The notes under the pieces are model-generated. The model was not told where the DNA came from and did not search any database. It saw nothing but the letters and a program-made list of their open reading frames with translations. Shown piece by piece: positions 16,081 through 26,200 of a stretch of DNA of 42,039 bases; the stretch's first letter is position 1; the number at the start of each line of letters is the position of its first letter. The DNA lies in contig JANQHO010000135.1 in assembly GCA_028277105.1 (NCBI GenBank), forward strand, positions 1 through 42,039, given 5' to 3'. Source of the DNA: Owenweeksia sp. (GTDB lineage: Bacteria > Bacteroidota > Bacteroidia > Flavobacteriales > Schleiferiaceae). Both the position numbers and the translations under genes were made by a program.

Positions 16081-18195
16081 TCAGCTTCCTGATTTAATAA
16101 TTTTTTCGCTTAGAATTACTTCGTCACCCGCCAAAACCTGAAGGATGTAGGTTCCCTGGCTCAGTGGTAATAGATCGAAAAACAGTTCATTAAGGCCTGC
16201 CCGGGCATTGGTTTCAATAATTTGATCAACCAATTGTCCTTTGATGTCAAAAATATAGGCCTTTACAGTAGAATTTCTTTCCAGGGTAAATTGAAAAGCA
16301 ACGTAACGGTTAAAAGGATTGGGAAAAGTTCCGGCACTGCTGCCTCTATCGGTGCCTTTCACAACAATAGTGTCTTGGAAGAGGCAGCCTCTCTTATCAA
16401 TAACTGTCAGATCAATGGTATCGCTTTTACACAAACCTATTAAAGTCCCTGAATTTACGGTATCACCATTGAAAATGTAGGTGTAAGGAGGTATTCCTCC
16501 GGAGGCTTCCGCTTTAAGCTGACCCAGACAATATATAAATTCCCCGCTCTCGTCCCACTGAATATTCAGGCGGTTGGTATCGGGGCTAGTCAGTTTATTT
16601 ATCCAGGTCGCATTGCGATTATTAAAGGTGCCGTAATAACCGGCTGTCCATACAACTCCAGGTTCGTCATATACCCTTTGTATTCCGAAATAATCCCCCC
16701 ACCTTTCATAACTATCGGAATGGCGATCCGTATAATTGTCACCGTTTTTGATCCGCACTAATTCTGAATAAGAACTGTCATTGGAATAATAAACGGCCCC
16801 TATTCCCGGAAAATCGTTAGGCGAAGTGAAATCAAAAGCGATAATAACTTCAGAATCACATTCATCGTTACCAGTAAAGGCTAAATTAGGGTAGGCCAGG
16901 TCCAGACTGTCATCATCTATTATTGTTCCTTTTATTTCGGGATCCACAGTGCCGGGATTACTGATATGACCGTGATAAACAGCAGCCAATCCGGTGGCAG
17001 GGTTTACCGTAGTGGAAACAAATTGTATCCAGTCGCCATTGGTAATACCCCCTAAAACCCTCGCATCATTAGTTTGCAAGCCTTTGGTTGGGTCAGAAAG
17101 GTCGGTGTCGGCTTGCCTTCCGTTAGGAGGCACTCCATAAGGCACATTCGTTTTACCGACATTTATGAGCAATTCGGTAGAAGGCTCATCCAGAGTGCCA
17201 TTTACCTCAAGTACGAATATAGTATCGTTAGTGATGTCGAAGTTTCGGTTAGAAAGTAAAAATTGTCTGGGTGCTGTACCATTGATCCCTGTTACGGTAT
17301 GCAAGTTGCGTATCAATCTTCCGTTATGCCTGATATCAGAGTAAAATTTTGAACTAACACTGTCCTGGTTGGAATAACCATCATTTTTATTGAGTTGCCA
17401 GATGATGCTTCCGTCAAAACCTACCTGCCAGGAAACACCGGGAACAATCAGGTTTCCGGTAATGAAAAGCTCTTCATCGGTAATACTGATGGCCGGGTAA
17501 TCCGTCCACCGGTTATTATTTAAAGGATTGCCCGGCAAGGTATATACATACCAGGGGTCTGAAGGGTTGTTAGAACTGGAAAAACAAACAACTATCTGGC
17601 TGTTAAAAGGATTATTGTCTCTTAAAAAAACCAGGATGAAACGGTCAGCCTTTTCATCATAAATGATCTTTGGATCATAATAATTGTGGTTTAATGATCC
17701 ATTGGCCATGTTTTGCAATGATATCAGGTGATTGCTGAATATAGTAGTATCGTCTTTAACATCGTAAGCCCAAATGGCATTGTTAACTCCGGCAATCAAT
17801 ACATCATCATTGGAGATGGCCATGGTATTGTCATTGGGTATGCCACCGGAGTATTGTAATACAGTACCGTTAAACAGTACGGAGTACATACCGGTGCCTT
17901 TTCCTACGATTGGTTGAGGTACAGAACTGGATTTTTTATGGCTTGTAGGTGATTTTTTAACGGGATACAGTCTTCTGGAGGTAATTTTTTGCCTCATTAT
18001 GAAAGACTTATAACCTTCTCCGTTTGGATCGGGTGCTTCCAGATTTTTTAATAGGGCATTATATGATGACTTTGCAGTTCTCGGAGAAAAAACATTTGTT
18101 TTACGGGCCGCAGCTTTTTTCTGGATATAGGTTGTTTGGGCAAAGGAACCCGTGGCAACTAAAAGTAAAACAAGAAATGAAAGGAGTATTTTCAA
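16081..18195 (-). CDS. Secreted protein with T9SS type A sorting domain
   Basis: A 704-aa exported protein. It has a signal peptide (MKILLSFLVLLLVATGSFAQ) and a large central domain of about residues 100-540 with repeated beta-rich motifs (DPKIIYDEKADRFILVFL, RWTDYPAISITDEELFITG) that suggest a propeller-like fold. A short Ig-like segment with two cysteines follows (YIFNGDTVNSGTL). The final 80 residues are a type IX secretion sorting domain (FPNPFNRYVAFQF ... PLSQGTYILQVLAGDEVI). It should be exported to the surface or medium by the T9SS. No catalytic motif is seen. A promoter with both elements lies upstream (18222-18256). Confidence 0.85.
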   Translation of the reverse strand: MKILLSFLVLLLVATGSFAQTTYIQKKAAARKTNVFSPRTAKSSYNALLKNLEAPDPNGEGYKSFIMRQKITSRRLYPVKKSPTSHKKSSSVPQPIVGKGTGMYSVLFNGTVLQYSGGIPNDNTMAISNDDVLIAGVNNAIWAYDVKDDTTIFSNHLISLQNMANGSLNHNYYDPKIIYDEKADRFILVFLRDNNPFNSQIVVCFSSSNNPSDPWYVYTLPGNPLNNNRWTDYPAISITDEELFITGNLIVPGVSWQVGFDGSIIWQLNKNDGYSNQDSVSSKFYSDIRHNGRLIRNLHTVTGINGTAPRQFLLSNRNFDITNDTIFVLEVNGTLDEPSTELLINVGKTNVPYGVPPNGRQADTDLSDPTKGLQTNDARVLGGITNGDWIQFVSTTVNPATGLAAVYHGHISNPGTVDPEIKGTIIDDDSLDLAYPNLAFTGNDECDSEVIIAFDFTSPNDFPGIGAVYYSNDSSYSELVRIKNGDNYTDRHSDSYERWGDYFGIQRVYDEPGVVWTAGYYGTFNNRNATWINKLTSPDTNRLNIQWDESGEFIYCLGQLKAEASGGIPPYTYIFNGDTVNSGTLIGLCKSDTIDLTVIDKRGCLFQDTIVVKGTDRGSSAGTFPNPFNRYVAFQFTLERNSTVKAYIFDIKGQLVDQIIETNARAGLNELFFDLLPLSQGTYILQVLAGDEVILSEKIIKSGS

Positions 18196-18626
18196 GTTTA
18201 TGGGTTTTTAGATTACACTTTCAAATTTAAACATCATTGAGATGATTATAAACAAAAAGAATGTACCATCCAAAAAAAGCTTCCTTTACAGGGGTAAAAG
18301 ACCTTTGAAGAAGAGTAACAGCAGACAGTTAAACCTCTTTCTTTAAGTGACATCTCTTTTTCGGGTATCCTGCTTTTACTTCTTGTTGAAATAAATTAGT
18401 AGAGTAGGCTTATTCCCGGATAGATTTGTTATTGATTGATCAGAGTTCCTAAAAATAATTGAGTAGGGATCTCTTTTTGAAGGGGATTATTGAAGCCTCT
18501 GATATTTTAAAATGAAGGAATCCTAAAGAGGTCGGGCTCAGTATGAAAAAAGTTTTCGCTTAAACATTAGGCATTGTTATTTAAAGGTCTATTTCTTATA
18601 ATTGATTGTTTATTAAACCAATCCCT
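18196..18626. other. Intergenic region between divergent secreted-protein genes
   Basis: About 430 bases without a gene. The left end holds the promoter of the minus-strand gene. An isolated TAGATTTG (18421-18428) matches a -7 element on the plus strand but has no -33 partner. A six-codon frame (MKKVFA, 18544) resembles a broken signal-peptide start and is too short to call. No RNA gene or repeat is visible. Confidence 0.5.
18222..18256 (-). promoter_or_regulatory. Promoter of the 704-aa secreted protein gene
   Basis: On the minus strand TTTG (18256-18253), a 23-base spacer and TAAATTTG (18229-18222) fit the Bacteroidota consensus. The -7 element is 26 bases upstream of the ATG. Confidence 0.5.
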
Positions 18627-19229
18627 ATGAAAAAAATACTGTTACTCTTATTGGGCTTTTCCGGATTGACATTAACAGCTCAAACAATTATATCTGTAGG
18701 GTATAATCCCCCAGCCACACTGGTAGCAGATGCCGGAAATGACACCACCATTTGTTCAGGCTGCTCCGTAACTTTAAATGGAGCATCCTCAGGCGGAACA
18801 GCTTCTTTTAATTACAGCTGGTCTCCGGTAACAGGTCTGAGCAATCCCAGCATTGCCAACCCTGTGGCTACACCTTCTGTTACTACTACCTATACTTTAA
18901 CGGTAACAGATGTCAATAACTGTTCATCAACTTCAGATATCACCGTAGCGGTTGGTGTTGTTGGTATAGAGGAAAATATCCTGAATAAGCTCGTACTTGC
19001 TCCTAATCCTGCCGATGAGTCGGTCTTGCTGGATTTTAAGAAGCCTTTAACAGAAGAGATCAATTATCAACTCATTGCCCCTGACGGGAAAATAGTAAAA
19101 AGAGGCTCCCTTCTCAAGACAAACACAGAGCATAGGTTGAATGTATTATCCTTAAACAGCGGAGTATATATCCTTAAGATAAAGGATAGTAAGTCCATGA
19201 TCTCCCGTCAAGTTATTGTAAAACATTAA
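18627..19229 (+). CDS. Secreted PKD-like protein with T9SS sorting domain
   Basis: A 200-aa protein. It has a signal peptide (MKKILLLLLGFSGLTLTAQ), then one PKD/Ig-like domain of the 'SprB-type' kind, about residues 35-115 (DAGNDTTICSGCSVTLNG ... TTTYTLTVTDVNNCSS), with three cysteines, then a T9SS type A sorting domain in the last 75 residues (LAPNPADESVLLDF ... LNSGVYILKIKD). ATG 18627 gives the signal peptide and is preferred over an upstream TTG at 18606. It is likely surface-exposed or released, perhaps adhesive. It is 10 bases upstream of the DUF1566 gene and probably co-transcribed with it. Confidence 0.85.
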   Translation: MKKILLLLLGFSGLTLTAQTIISVGYNPPATLVADAGNDTTICSGCSVTLNGASSGGTASFNYSWSPVTGLSNPSIANPVATPSVTTTYTLTVTDVNNCSSTSDITVAVGVVGIEENILNKLVLAPNPADESVLLDFKKPLTEEINYQLIAPDGKIVKRGSLLKTNTEHRLNVLSLNSGVYILKIKDSKSMISRQVIVKH

Positions 19230-19239
19230 GCCTGAAAAA

Positions 19240-20217
19240 ATGAAAATATCATTCTATAAGATCTGTGTATTAGCTTTACTGGTGTTCCTGGGCATCAGCT
19301 CTATTTCATTGGCCCAGAATATCTGTCAGGGAGAAGTCGTAAAACTGGGTTTACCCCCAAATGCCCTGGGTGGCAGTATTCAATGGCAGGAGTCAGCCAA
19401 TGGCGTTACATTTACAAATATCAGCGGTCAGATAAGCGATACTCTTAACCTAACAGTAAACTCATCCGGCTATTACCTCGCTCAAATTACTGAAGGTAGT
19501 TGCGACCCTTTTTATTCTGATACAATTCATATTATAATGGTTACTCCGCCTTCTCCTTCTAACGCTGGTACCGATATCAATGTCTCAGGAACATCGACAA
19601 CCCTTAATGCAACTTCTCCTGTTACTGGTACCGGAAGCTGGGCAATTGCAAGTGGAACCGGGGGGACTGTTGCCAATCCTTCCAGCCCTACTTCTACTTT
19701 TACCGGCAGTGCGAATACTACTTATCAACTGACCTGGACGGTTACCAATCCTCCCTGCGATCCTTCGGTAGATACGGTAAATGTGACCTTTGGCGGAGGG
19801 AGTAGTGTCCCTTCAATAACGTGTAACAGTCAAACCCTTTTTGTGCATCCAACGGACAATTCAGGTCCGATTCAATGGGGATGTATCGGGCAGGTTGCAG
19901 GAGCCTCCAGCGATACCGATGGTCAAACCAATACCAGTACCATTGTAAGTGTTTGCGGAACTAACACAGCTGCAAATGTTTGCGCCAGCCTTAATGCCTT
20001 TGGTTTTTCAGACTGGTATTTACCAGCCTATGACGAACTGGATTGCATGAGAAATAACGCAGCAACCATTGGCGGTTTTTCCAATGACTCTTACTGGTCA
20101 TCCACAGAAGGGAGCGGTATATTTACAGCCAATGCCAGGTACCGTACCTTTCCTTCCGGGGTTAGTGGCTTTGGCACAAAATCGGGGACACACCGGATAA
20201 GATGTGTAAGAAAGTAA
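19240..20217 (+). CDS. Exported Cys-rich protein with Ig-like and DUF1566-type (Lcl) C-terminal domain
   Basis: A 325-aa protein with a signal peptide ending in SLAQ. Residues of about 27-100 form an Ig-like domain (QWQESANGVTFTNISGQ), residues of about 105-185 a second PKD-like domain, and residues of about 195-325 a DUF1566/Lcl-type domain: FSDWYLPAYDELDCMRNN, SYWSSTEGS, HRIRCVRK. The mature part has nine cysteines, mostly in x-C-x contexts, so disulfides are likely. There is no T9SS sorting domain; the protein ends on the DUF1566 fold. It starts 10 bases after the PKD protein and ends 1 base before the TlpA-like gene, so the three form an operon. Confidence 0.83.
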   Translation: MKISFYKICVLALLVFLGISSISLAQNICQGEVVKLGLPPNALGGSIQWQESANGVTFTNISGQISDTLNLTVNSSGYYLAQITEGSCDPFYSDTIHIIMVTPPSPSNAGTDINVSGTSTTLNATSPVTGTGSWAIASGTGGTVANPSSPTSTFTGSANTTYQLTWTVTNPPCDPSVDTVNVTFGGGSSVPSITCNSQTLFVHPTDNSGPIQWGCIGQVAGASSDTDGQTNTSTIVSVCGTNTAANVCASLNAFGFSDWYLPAYDELDCMRNNAATIGGFSNDSYWSSTEGSGIFTANARYRTFPSGVSGFGTKSGTHRIRCVRK

Positions 20218-20218
20218 A

Positions 20219-21580
20219 GTGAACAGCATATATAGCCTCATTTTTTTGGCGCTAGCCTTTGGTTTATCCAGCTTAAAAGCACAGGAGGTATTGCCCATAA
20301 TAATAGAGGGAAGGATAAAGGGATGGGAGGAAAAGACGGTATTTCTGCAGGAATACGAAGGCTATCTTTCTCCCAATGTAGATACGGCTGTTACAGATGA
20401 AGCAGGCCGTTTTTCTTTCAGTTATTTTCCCAGGTACCAGGGTCTTCACCGTTTATTGATCGATAAGGGAAACACAGTTGATGAACAGGTTTATGTCGAT
20501 CTTATATTAAGCGACCAAAGAATAAAGCTGCACGGTGAATATCCTGATGTCAGCAATACCCTTGAGATTGCAGAAGGTAGAGAAAGCAAAGCTTTGCGGG
20601 ATTTTCTCGGGAAAAATAATGAATTGACCTACCGTGAAGTAATACTCCAGGAGCTGGTATCTCAATATCCGGTTTCAAACCGTTTTATCCAACAATCCAG
20701 ACGGGAATTACAGGCAGTGAGAGAAGAGCGGCAAGCATTGATAAAAAAGTTCATCTCAGATAAGACGGATAATCCCCTGGCATCGGCTTATGTGGAATTG
20801 TGGAAGAATTTTGAGCAGGCCAACAGCAATAAGCGGGGAAGACAGGATTTCTGGAAAGGAGTTGACTTCAGTTCACCTTTGCTTCTCCGCACCAATGTAG
20901 TATCTCAAAAAGTATTGGAGTATTTCAAATTGTATGAGTCGGGAGCCAGTACTTTTGAAGAGATAAAAAGCTTTGTTGATCTTACCTTAGATCCCCAGGA
21001 GGTCAATCCCCTGTTATGGGATAACAGCTTTAAATTCCTGGAGCTCGGTTTCACTCAAATGGGAGCCACTGAAATGCTACAATATCTCAAGGATAAACTG
21101 GAACAATATCAAAGTTGCGATAACCCCAGTCTGGAGAGCGAAATTGACCGCAGCATCTCTCTTTCCCAGGGGCTTGATTATGGGCATGAAGCCCCCGATT
21201 TTCAACTTTTAAACGAAAAAAATACTGCTGTATCACTGCGTGAACGGAGTGAATTAAAAAAAATATTGATCTTCTGGTCCCCAGATTGTCTTCATTGCAC
21301 TTCTTCCATCGATAAATGGAAGAGTTTATCTTCAGATTACCCTGACTTTGAGATTATAACTATAGCGGTATATAAAGACAGGAACTATTGGAACAATTTC
21401 ATTGCAGAAAACCAGATGGACTTTTCCATCACTCTTATAGATACATCAGGCTGGCAGGGAGATCTGGTAGAAAACTATCTTATTTCCCGAACGCCTACTT
21501 ATATGGTACTGAATGAAAAAAATGAGATCATAGCCAAGCCTGAAAATCTTTTGAAATTAAAGGAGTTCCTTCTCCCGTAA
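20219..21580 (+). CDS. TlpA-like thioredoxin-fold protein, periplasmic
   Basis: A 453-aa exported protein. It begins with a signal peptide (SLIFLALAFGLSSLKAQ) and a DUF4369-like beta domain at about residues 25-120 (IEGRIKGWEEKTVFLQEY). A helical middle follows, then a C-terminal TlpA/ResA-type thioredoxin domain at about residues 325-453. The redox pair is C357-L-H-C360 in WSPDCLHCTSS, and cis-proline is present in SRTPTYMVL. GTG 20219 is the only reasonable start and lies 1 base after the previous stop. It likely reduces or isomerises disulfides in the periplasm. Its coupling to a nine-cysteine exported protein suggests that protein as a client; this is inference. Confidence 0.86.
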   Translation: MNSIYSLIFLALAFGLSSLKAQEVLPIIIEGRIKGWEEKTVFLQEYEGYLSPNVDTAVTDEAGRFSFSYFPRYQGLHRLLIDKGNTVDEQVYVDLILSDQRIKLHGEYPDVSNTLEIAEGRESKALRDFLGKNNELTYREVILQELVSQYPVSNRFIQQSRRELQAVREERQALIKKFISDKTDNPLASAYVELWKNFEQANSNKRGRQDFWKGVDFSSPLLLRTNVVSQKVLEYFKLYESGASTFEEIKSFVDLTLDPQEVNPLLWDNSFKFLELGFTQMGATEMLQYLKDKLEQYQSCDNPSLESEIDRSISLSQGLDYGHEAPDFQLLNEKNTAVSLRERSELKKILIFWSPDCLHCTSSIDKWKSLSSDYPDFEIITIAVYKDRNYWNNFIAENQMDFSITLIDTSGWQGDLVENYLISRTPTYMVLNEKNEIIAKPENLLKLKEFLLP

Positions 21581-21589
21581 GGCGGGAGA
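21571..21589. terminator. GC-rich hairpin between convergent tlpA-like and msrA genes
   Basis: TCTCCCG and CGGGAGA form a perfect 7-bp stem whose 5-base loop contains the stop codon of the upstream gene. Only short T stretches follow on either side, so it is a probable but not ideal bidirectional terminator. Confidence 0.5.
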
Positions 21590-21592
21590 TTC

Positions 21593-22159
21593 TTAAAAGC
21601 GCTTGGTATAAGCATGACAATAAGGAGTGCCCCCTTTTTTGTTGTAATAGTCCTGATGGTATTCCTGTTGTTCGGGATAGAACTCAGTAGCTTTTGTAAT
21701 TTCTGTAGCCACATCATAATCCTTGGCTTCCAGTTCTTTTTTGAGTTTTTCGGCAATTTGCTTTTGCTCTTCGTTGAGATAAAAGATGGCAGAGCGGTAT
21801 TGTTCCCCAATATCCGGTCCCTGGCGGTTGACCTGGGTGGGATCGTGAGTTTCAAAAAACAAGCGGGTCAGGGTTTCATAATCTGTTTTGGCAGGATCAT
21901 ATACTACTTCAACGGTTTCAGCATGTCCGGTGGTTCCGCTGCATACCTGACGATAAGTAGGGTTGGCTACATGTCCTCCCGTATAACCCACGGTAGTAGA
22001 AATAACTCCTTCAGCCCTTTGCATGTAATATTCGGTGCCCCAATAGCAGCCTGAGGCAAATAGTGCTCTTTCCATTGTTTTCTGATTGTTTTCTGATTGT
22101 GCATTGTATGTTCCACAGGCTATCAAGATAATAGCTAATAGCGAAAAAACCTTTTTCAT
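21593..22159 (-). CDS. msrA: Peptide-methionine (S)-S-oxide reductase, lipoprotein form
   Basis: Reduces methionine-S-sulfoxide in proteins. It is 189 aa from ATG 22159. The N-terminus is a lipoprotein signal (LLAIILIAC, lipobox cysteine C15), so this MsrA should be anchored in the cell envelope rather than cytosolic. Catalytic C38 is in GCYWG; GYTGGHVANPTYRQVCSG, GHAETVEVVYD and DIGEQYRSAIFY are family signatures. An upstream TTG in frame (22186) is rejected because it puts residues before the signal peptide. An internal ATG at residue 29 could give a cytosolic form. It follows asd by 45 bases on the same strand. Confidence 0.93.
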   Translation of the reverse strand: MKKVFSLLAIILIACGTYNAQSENNQKTMERALFASGCYWGTEYYMQRAEGVISTTVGYTGGHVANPTYRQVCSGTTGHAETVEVVYDPAKTDYETLTRLFFETHDPTQVNRQGPDIGEQYRSAIFYLNEEQKQIAEKLKKELEAKDYDVATEITKATEFYPEQQEYHQDYYNKKGGTPYCHAYTKRF

Positions 22160-22204
22160 AATTAATGTTTTAACACTGACAAACAATTTTTAAGCCAGAA
22201 CCCT

Positions 22205-23212
22205 TTAGCTTAACACTTCAGAACCCAATAGGTTTTTCCGGATCAACAGCTCCGCGATTTGGATGGTGTTGGTAGCTGCTCCTTTGCGCAGGTTGTCAGA
22301 AACGATCCACATATTCAGGGTATTGACTTGTGAGAGATCCCTGCGGATACGGCCTATGAAAACCTCATCTTTTCCTTCCGCATATAAAGGCATGGGGTAC
22401 TGGTTAACCTCGGGTTGATCCTGTACCGTAATTCCCGGTGTTTCAGCTAGCAGTTTACGGATATCGGAAATATTAAACTCCTTTTCAAACTCAATATTCA
22501 CACTTTCGGAATGGCCTCCGACAACGGGAACCCTCACAGCAGTAGCAGTAACATTTACCGTATCATCACCCAGTATTTTTTTGGTCTCATTGGTGAGCTT
22601 CATTTCTTCCTTCGTATAGCCGTTATCGAGAAAAACGTCACAATGAGGCAAACAATTTTTGTCGATGGGATAGGGGTAGACCATTTCCCCTTTTTCTCCC
22701 AGGCGTTCGTTTTCCATTTGCTCTTGGGCTTTAGCCCCAGTACCGGTAATACTTTGATAGGTACTTACCACCACTCGCTTAACCTTGTAACGGTCATTCA
22801 GGGGTTTCAAAGCCATTACCAATTGTATGGTAGAGCAATTGGGGTTGGCTATAATACGGTCACTTTCCGTAAGCAAATGCCCGTTGATCTCGGGTACGAT
22901 GAGTTTTTTATCGGGCTGCATTCGCCAGGCCGAAGAATTGTCGATTACCGTAGTGCCCACTTCTGCAAACCGGGGGGCAAACTCCAGGGAGGCACTTCCA
23001 CCGGCAGAGAACAAAGCGAGATCAGGCCGGGCTTTAATGGCTTCCTGCATACTGTATATGCGGATCTCTTTACCTTTAAAAGAAAGGCTTTTCCCCACCG
23101 ATCTTTCTGAAGCAACCGGGATCAACTCTTCAAGCGGGAAGTTCCTTTCCTCTAATAACTGTAACATTACACCACCTACCATTCCGGTAGCACCTACCAC
23201 AGCAACTTTCAT
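22205..23212 (-). CDS. asd: Aspartate-semialdehyde dehydrogenase
   Basis: Reduces aspartyl phosphate to aspartate semialdehyde with NADPH, the branch point to lysine, diaminopimelate, threonine and methionine. It is 335 aa from ATG 23212. The NADP loop is VVGATGMVGG at residues 5-14; catalytic C126 is in NPNCSTIQ; the C-terminal signature is VPVVGGHSESVNIEF. The upstream TTG at 23221 adds three residues and is less likely. A possible promoter (TAAATTTG, 23269-23262) overlaps the region before the next, divergent gene. Confidence 0.95.
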   Translation of the reverse strand: MKVAVVGATGMVGGVMLQLLEERNFPLEELIPVASERSVGKSLSFKGKEIRIYSMQEAIKARPDLALFSAGGSASLEFAPRFAEVGTTVIDNSSAWRMQPDKKLIVPEINGHLLTESDRIIANPNCSTIQLVMALKPLNDRYKVKRVVVSTYQSITGTGAKAQEQMENERLGEKGEMVYPYPIDKNCLPHCDVFLDNGYTKEEMKLTNETKKILGDDTVNVTATAVRVPVVGGHSESVNIEFEKEFNISDIRKLLAETPGITVQDQPEVNQYPMPLYAEGKDEVFIGRIRRDLSQVNTLNMWIVSDNLRKGAATNTIQIAELLIRKNLLGSEVLS

Positions 23213-23261
23213 ATCCTGCAAAACTTAATTTTTACTTAATTGATTTTTAAGAATCAAGACG

Positions 23262-23269
23262 CAAATTTA
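23262..23269 (-). promoter_or_regulatory. Candidate -7 element of asd
   Basis: On the minus strand TAAATTTG matches TAnnTTTG, 49 bases upstream of the asd ATG. The -33 position carries CTTG, one mismatch, with spacer 22. Confidence 0.35.
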
Positions 23270-23286
23270 GGGGTATTAAAATCATT

Positions 23287-26200
23287 ATGAACAAGATTCT
23301 TCTCCTTCTCCTGCTTCCGGTTTTCACTTTGGCCCAACTTTCCATTACCGATGATTTCAGCGATGGTGACTTTACGGTTAATCCTGCTTGGTCAGGCGAT
23401 ATGGTTGATTTCCAGGTGGTTTCTGGAGAACTACAGATGAACAATACCAGCCCTGCTTCTCCGGCAGATACCTCGGTTTTGGTACTTTCCAGCAACATTG
23501 CTAATTCAGCTAACTGGCAATTCTATTTCCGTTTTGAAGAAAATCTCACTTCGAGCAATTACGCCAAGGTCTATTTAACCAGCGACACTTCAAACCTTAA
23601 AGGAGCCGTTAACGGTTATTTTTTGCGTTTTGGCGGTAGCACCAGCGATAAACTCAGCCTTTACCGGCAGGATGGCAGCTCGGAAACATTGCTCACCGAA
23701 TCATCTACCGGTTTTTTACAGGGAAATTTAGTTGAGGTAAGGGTAGAGGTAAGCAAGGATATCTCTGGCTTATGGACGCTTAAAGGGGATACCGGGGCAA
23801 TAATTAATCCCTTGGTTACATTGGGTACGGCCAATGATCAGACGTATAGTTCCAGTAAGCATTTCGGGCTGTTTTGCCGCTATACTACTACCCGGGCCGA
23901 CAAGTTCTTCTTTGACGATTTTAACCTGAACGGATTGCCTTTTCAAGACCTGACCCCTCCGGTTCTCGACACAGTACTTGTTCTCTCGGCCAATACCCTG
24001 GAGTTACAGTTCAATGAAGAACTGAAGCCAGTGACTGCTCAGCTGAACAGCAATTACAATGTAAATGGAGGTATCGGACAAGCTGTTAATGCCGTTTTGA
24101 GCGGAGCCAATGATACAGTAACCTTAACTTTTGGCAATTCTTTCCAAAACGGGATTTCTTATCAGCTAAGTGTCAGTGGTGTTGAAGATACCGCAGGTAA
24201 TGTAGCCTCGACCAACTTCAATTTTATCGTAAATGATGCCCTTCCCTTCATTACGGCCTTACAGGTTTTGAACGACAGTACGGTCAATCTCTTTTTCAGT
24301 GAAGGTGTTAATTCCGGTTTTGCGGGTACTCTGGCCAACTTTACCGTAGATAATTCCATAGGTAATCCTGTAGTCAGTAATCAGAATACGGCCAACACCG
24401 TAGCACTGGGGTTTGCCAATAAATTGCAAATAGGCGTGCCATACCGTCTTATTGCAGAGGGCATAGAGGATGATTTCGGCAATCTGAATGATGATACGGT
24501 CTTTTTTTCCTTGGGACAGATCAATATTTTCGACAATTTTTCTGACGGGGATTTCACGGTAAACCCAAGTTGGCAAGGCGATACCTTTGCTTTTGAAGTA
24601 GACAGTGTGAATCAACTTCAACTCAATGATACAGCTGCCGGAGAAGCTTACCTCAGTACCCGGAGTTCTATTATTGACAATGCCTTTTGGGAGTTTTATC
24701 TGCGGCTTGAATTCGCGACATCTTCGCAGAATTTTGCCCGGGTTTACCTCAGCAGTGACGATAGTGTACTTACCGATACCCTGAACGGTTATTACCTTCT
24801 GATAGGGGGTACAGATGATGAAGTAAGCCTTTATCGCCAGGATGGAACCAGCAGTACCGCTGTTTTACAAAGCCCCTCGAAATTTATAGATACAGACCCG
24901 GTAGAATTGAAAGTTAGGATAAGCCGGGATGATAAAGGCCTTTGGAGCCTGGAGGCTGATACGGCTTTAAATGGTTCCTATCTGAGCCTGGGTTCCGCCA
25001 CAGATTCTGTTCACAGGTCGTCATTTTACTTTGGCCCCTATTGCAAATATTCCAGCACCCGGGCCGATAAGTTCTATTTTGATGATTTTAACCTCAGCGG
25101 GGAAGCTTACGTTGACCTAAGTCCTCCCAGGGTTGACTCGGTAAAAATCATAACCAATAATGCCCTGGAAGTGCTCTTTTCTGAATCAGTGACTGAGATC
25201 ACGGCCAGAACGACCGGGAATTATAGCGTAAACAACGGAATAGGTTCTCCTGCTACTGCTCTGTGGAACACAGGTGATCCGCGCAGGGTTATACTTTCAT
25301 TTATCAATACTTTTCAGAACAAAACCTCTTATGAACTTTATGTAAAGGGGGTGGAAGACCTTTTTGGCAATCCTTCTGATGACACCGTGGGTTTTTCATA
25401 CCTGTCTCCCGAAGCAGGAGATGTAGTGATCAACGAGATCATGCCTGATCCCAGCCCGGTGGTGGGTTTTCCTCCCAACGCCTTGCCGGAAAGGGAATAC
25501 CTGGAATTGTATAATCGTACAAACGTAGCCATCGATCTCCGGGATTGGGTTCTGACCATTGGCAGCAGCACCGAAGTTTTACCCACCTATTTACTGGAAC
25601 CCGACAGTTTTGTGGTTATTACACGGGATGAGGGAGTTGTTGAATTCCCTCCCGGTTTACCGCTTTTGGGTTTGGATATGTCAAGTACGGCTCTCACTAA
25701 TTCGGGCAATACTGTCAGCTTGCAGTCTCCTACCGGAGAGATCATTTCAACGGTCTCTTACACCGATGAATGGTATAATGATCCCGGCAAAGATGAAGGG
25801 GGTTGGAGTATGGAACAGATAGATGCAGAAAACCTTTGTGGGGGTATAGATAACTGGCGGGCTTCCACCGATCCAGTAGGCGGTACTCCCGGACGCCCCA
25901 ACAGTGTAAGCGGTATCAACCCCGATACAGTGGCTCCGGCTTTTGAACGGATAGCTATAGCAGGGGATAGCTCTGTGGTAGTTTTTTTTACTGAAAGGGT
26001 GGAACGCTCTGTATTGCAGACGGAAAACAATTATATTGTTGACCCGGCCATAACCATAGACCAGGCCCTGCCGTTGCTCCCTTCCTTAGATCAGGTGACC
26101 ATTCATTTTTCCGAGGCTATTGACCCCAATACCATTTATACTTTAACCTTAAACGATTATCCTTTGGACTGCGCAGGGAACCTAATGTTGGCTGATACCC

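Noticed and set aside
18544-18564. Tiny MKKVFA frame in the intergenic region, like a broken signal peptide
   Set aside because: Only six codons; no continuation of an exported protein is found in any frame downstream.
22511-23110. 199-codon plus-strand frame
   Set aside because: It is antisense to asd, with no signal, family or start context.
23240-23257. TTGATT...AATCAA inverted repeat between asd and the 1259-aa gene
   Set aside because: Short, AT-rich arms that are likely by chance; no T run and no link to a regulator.
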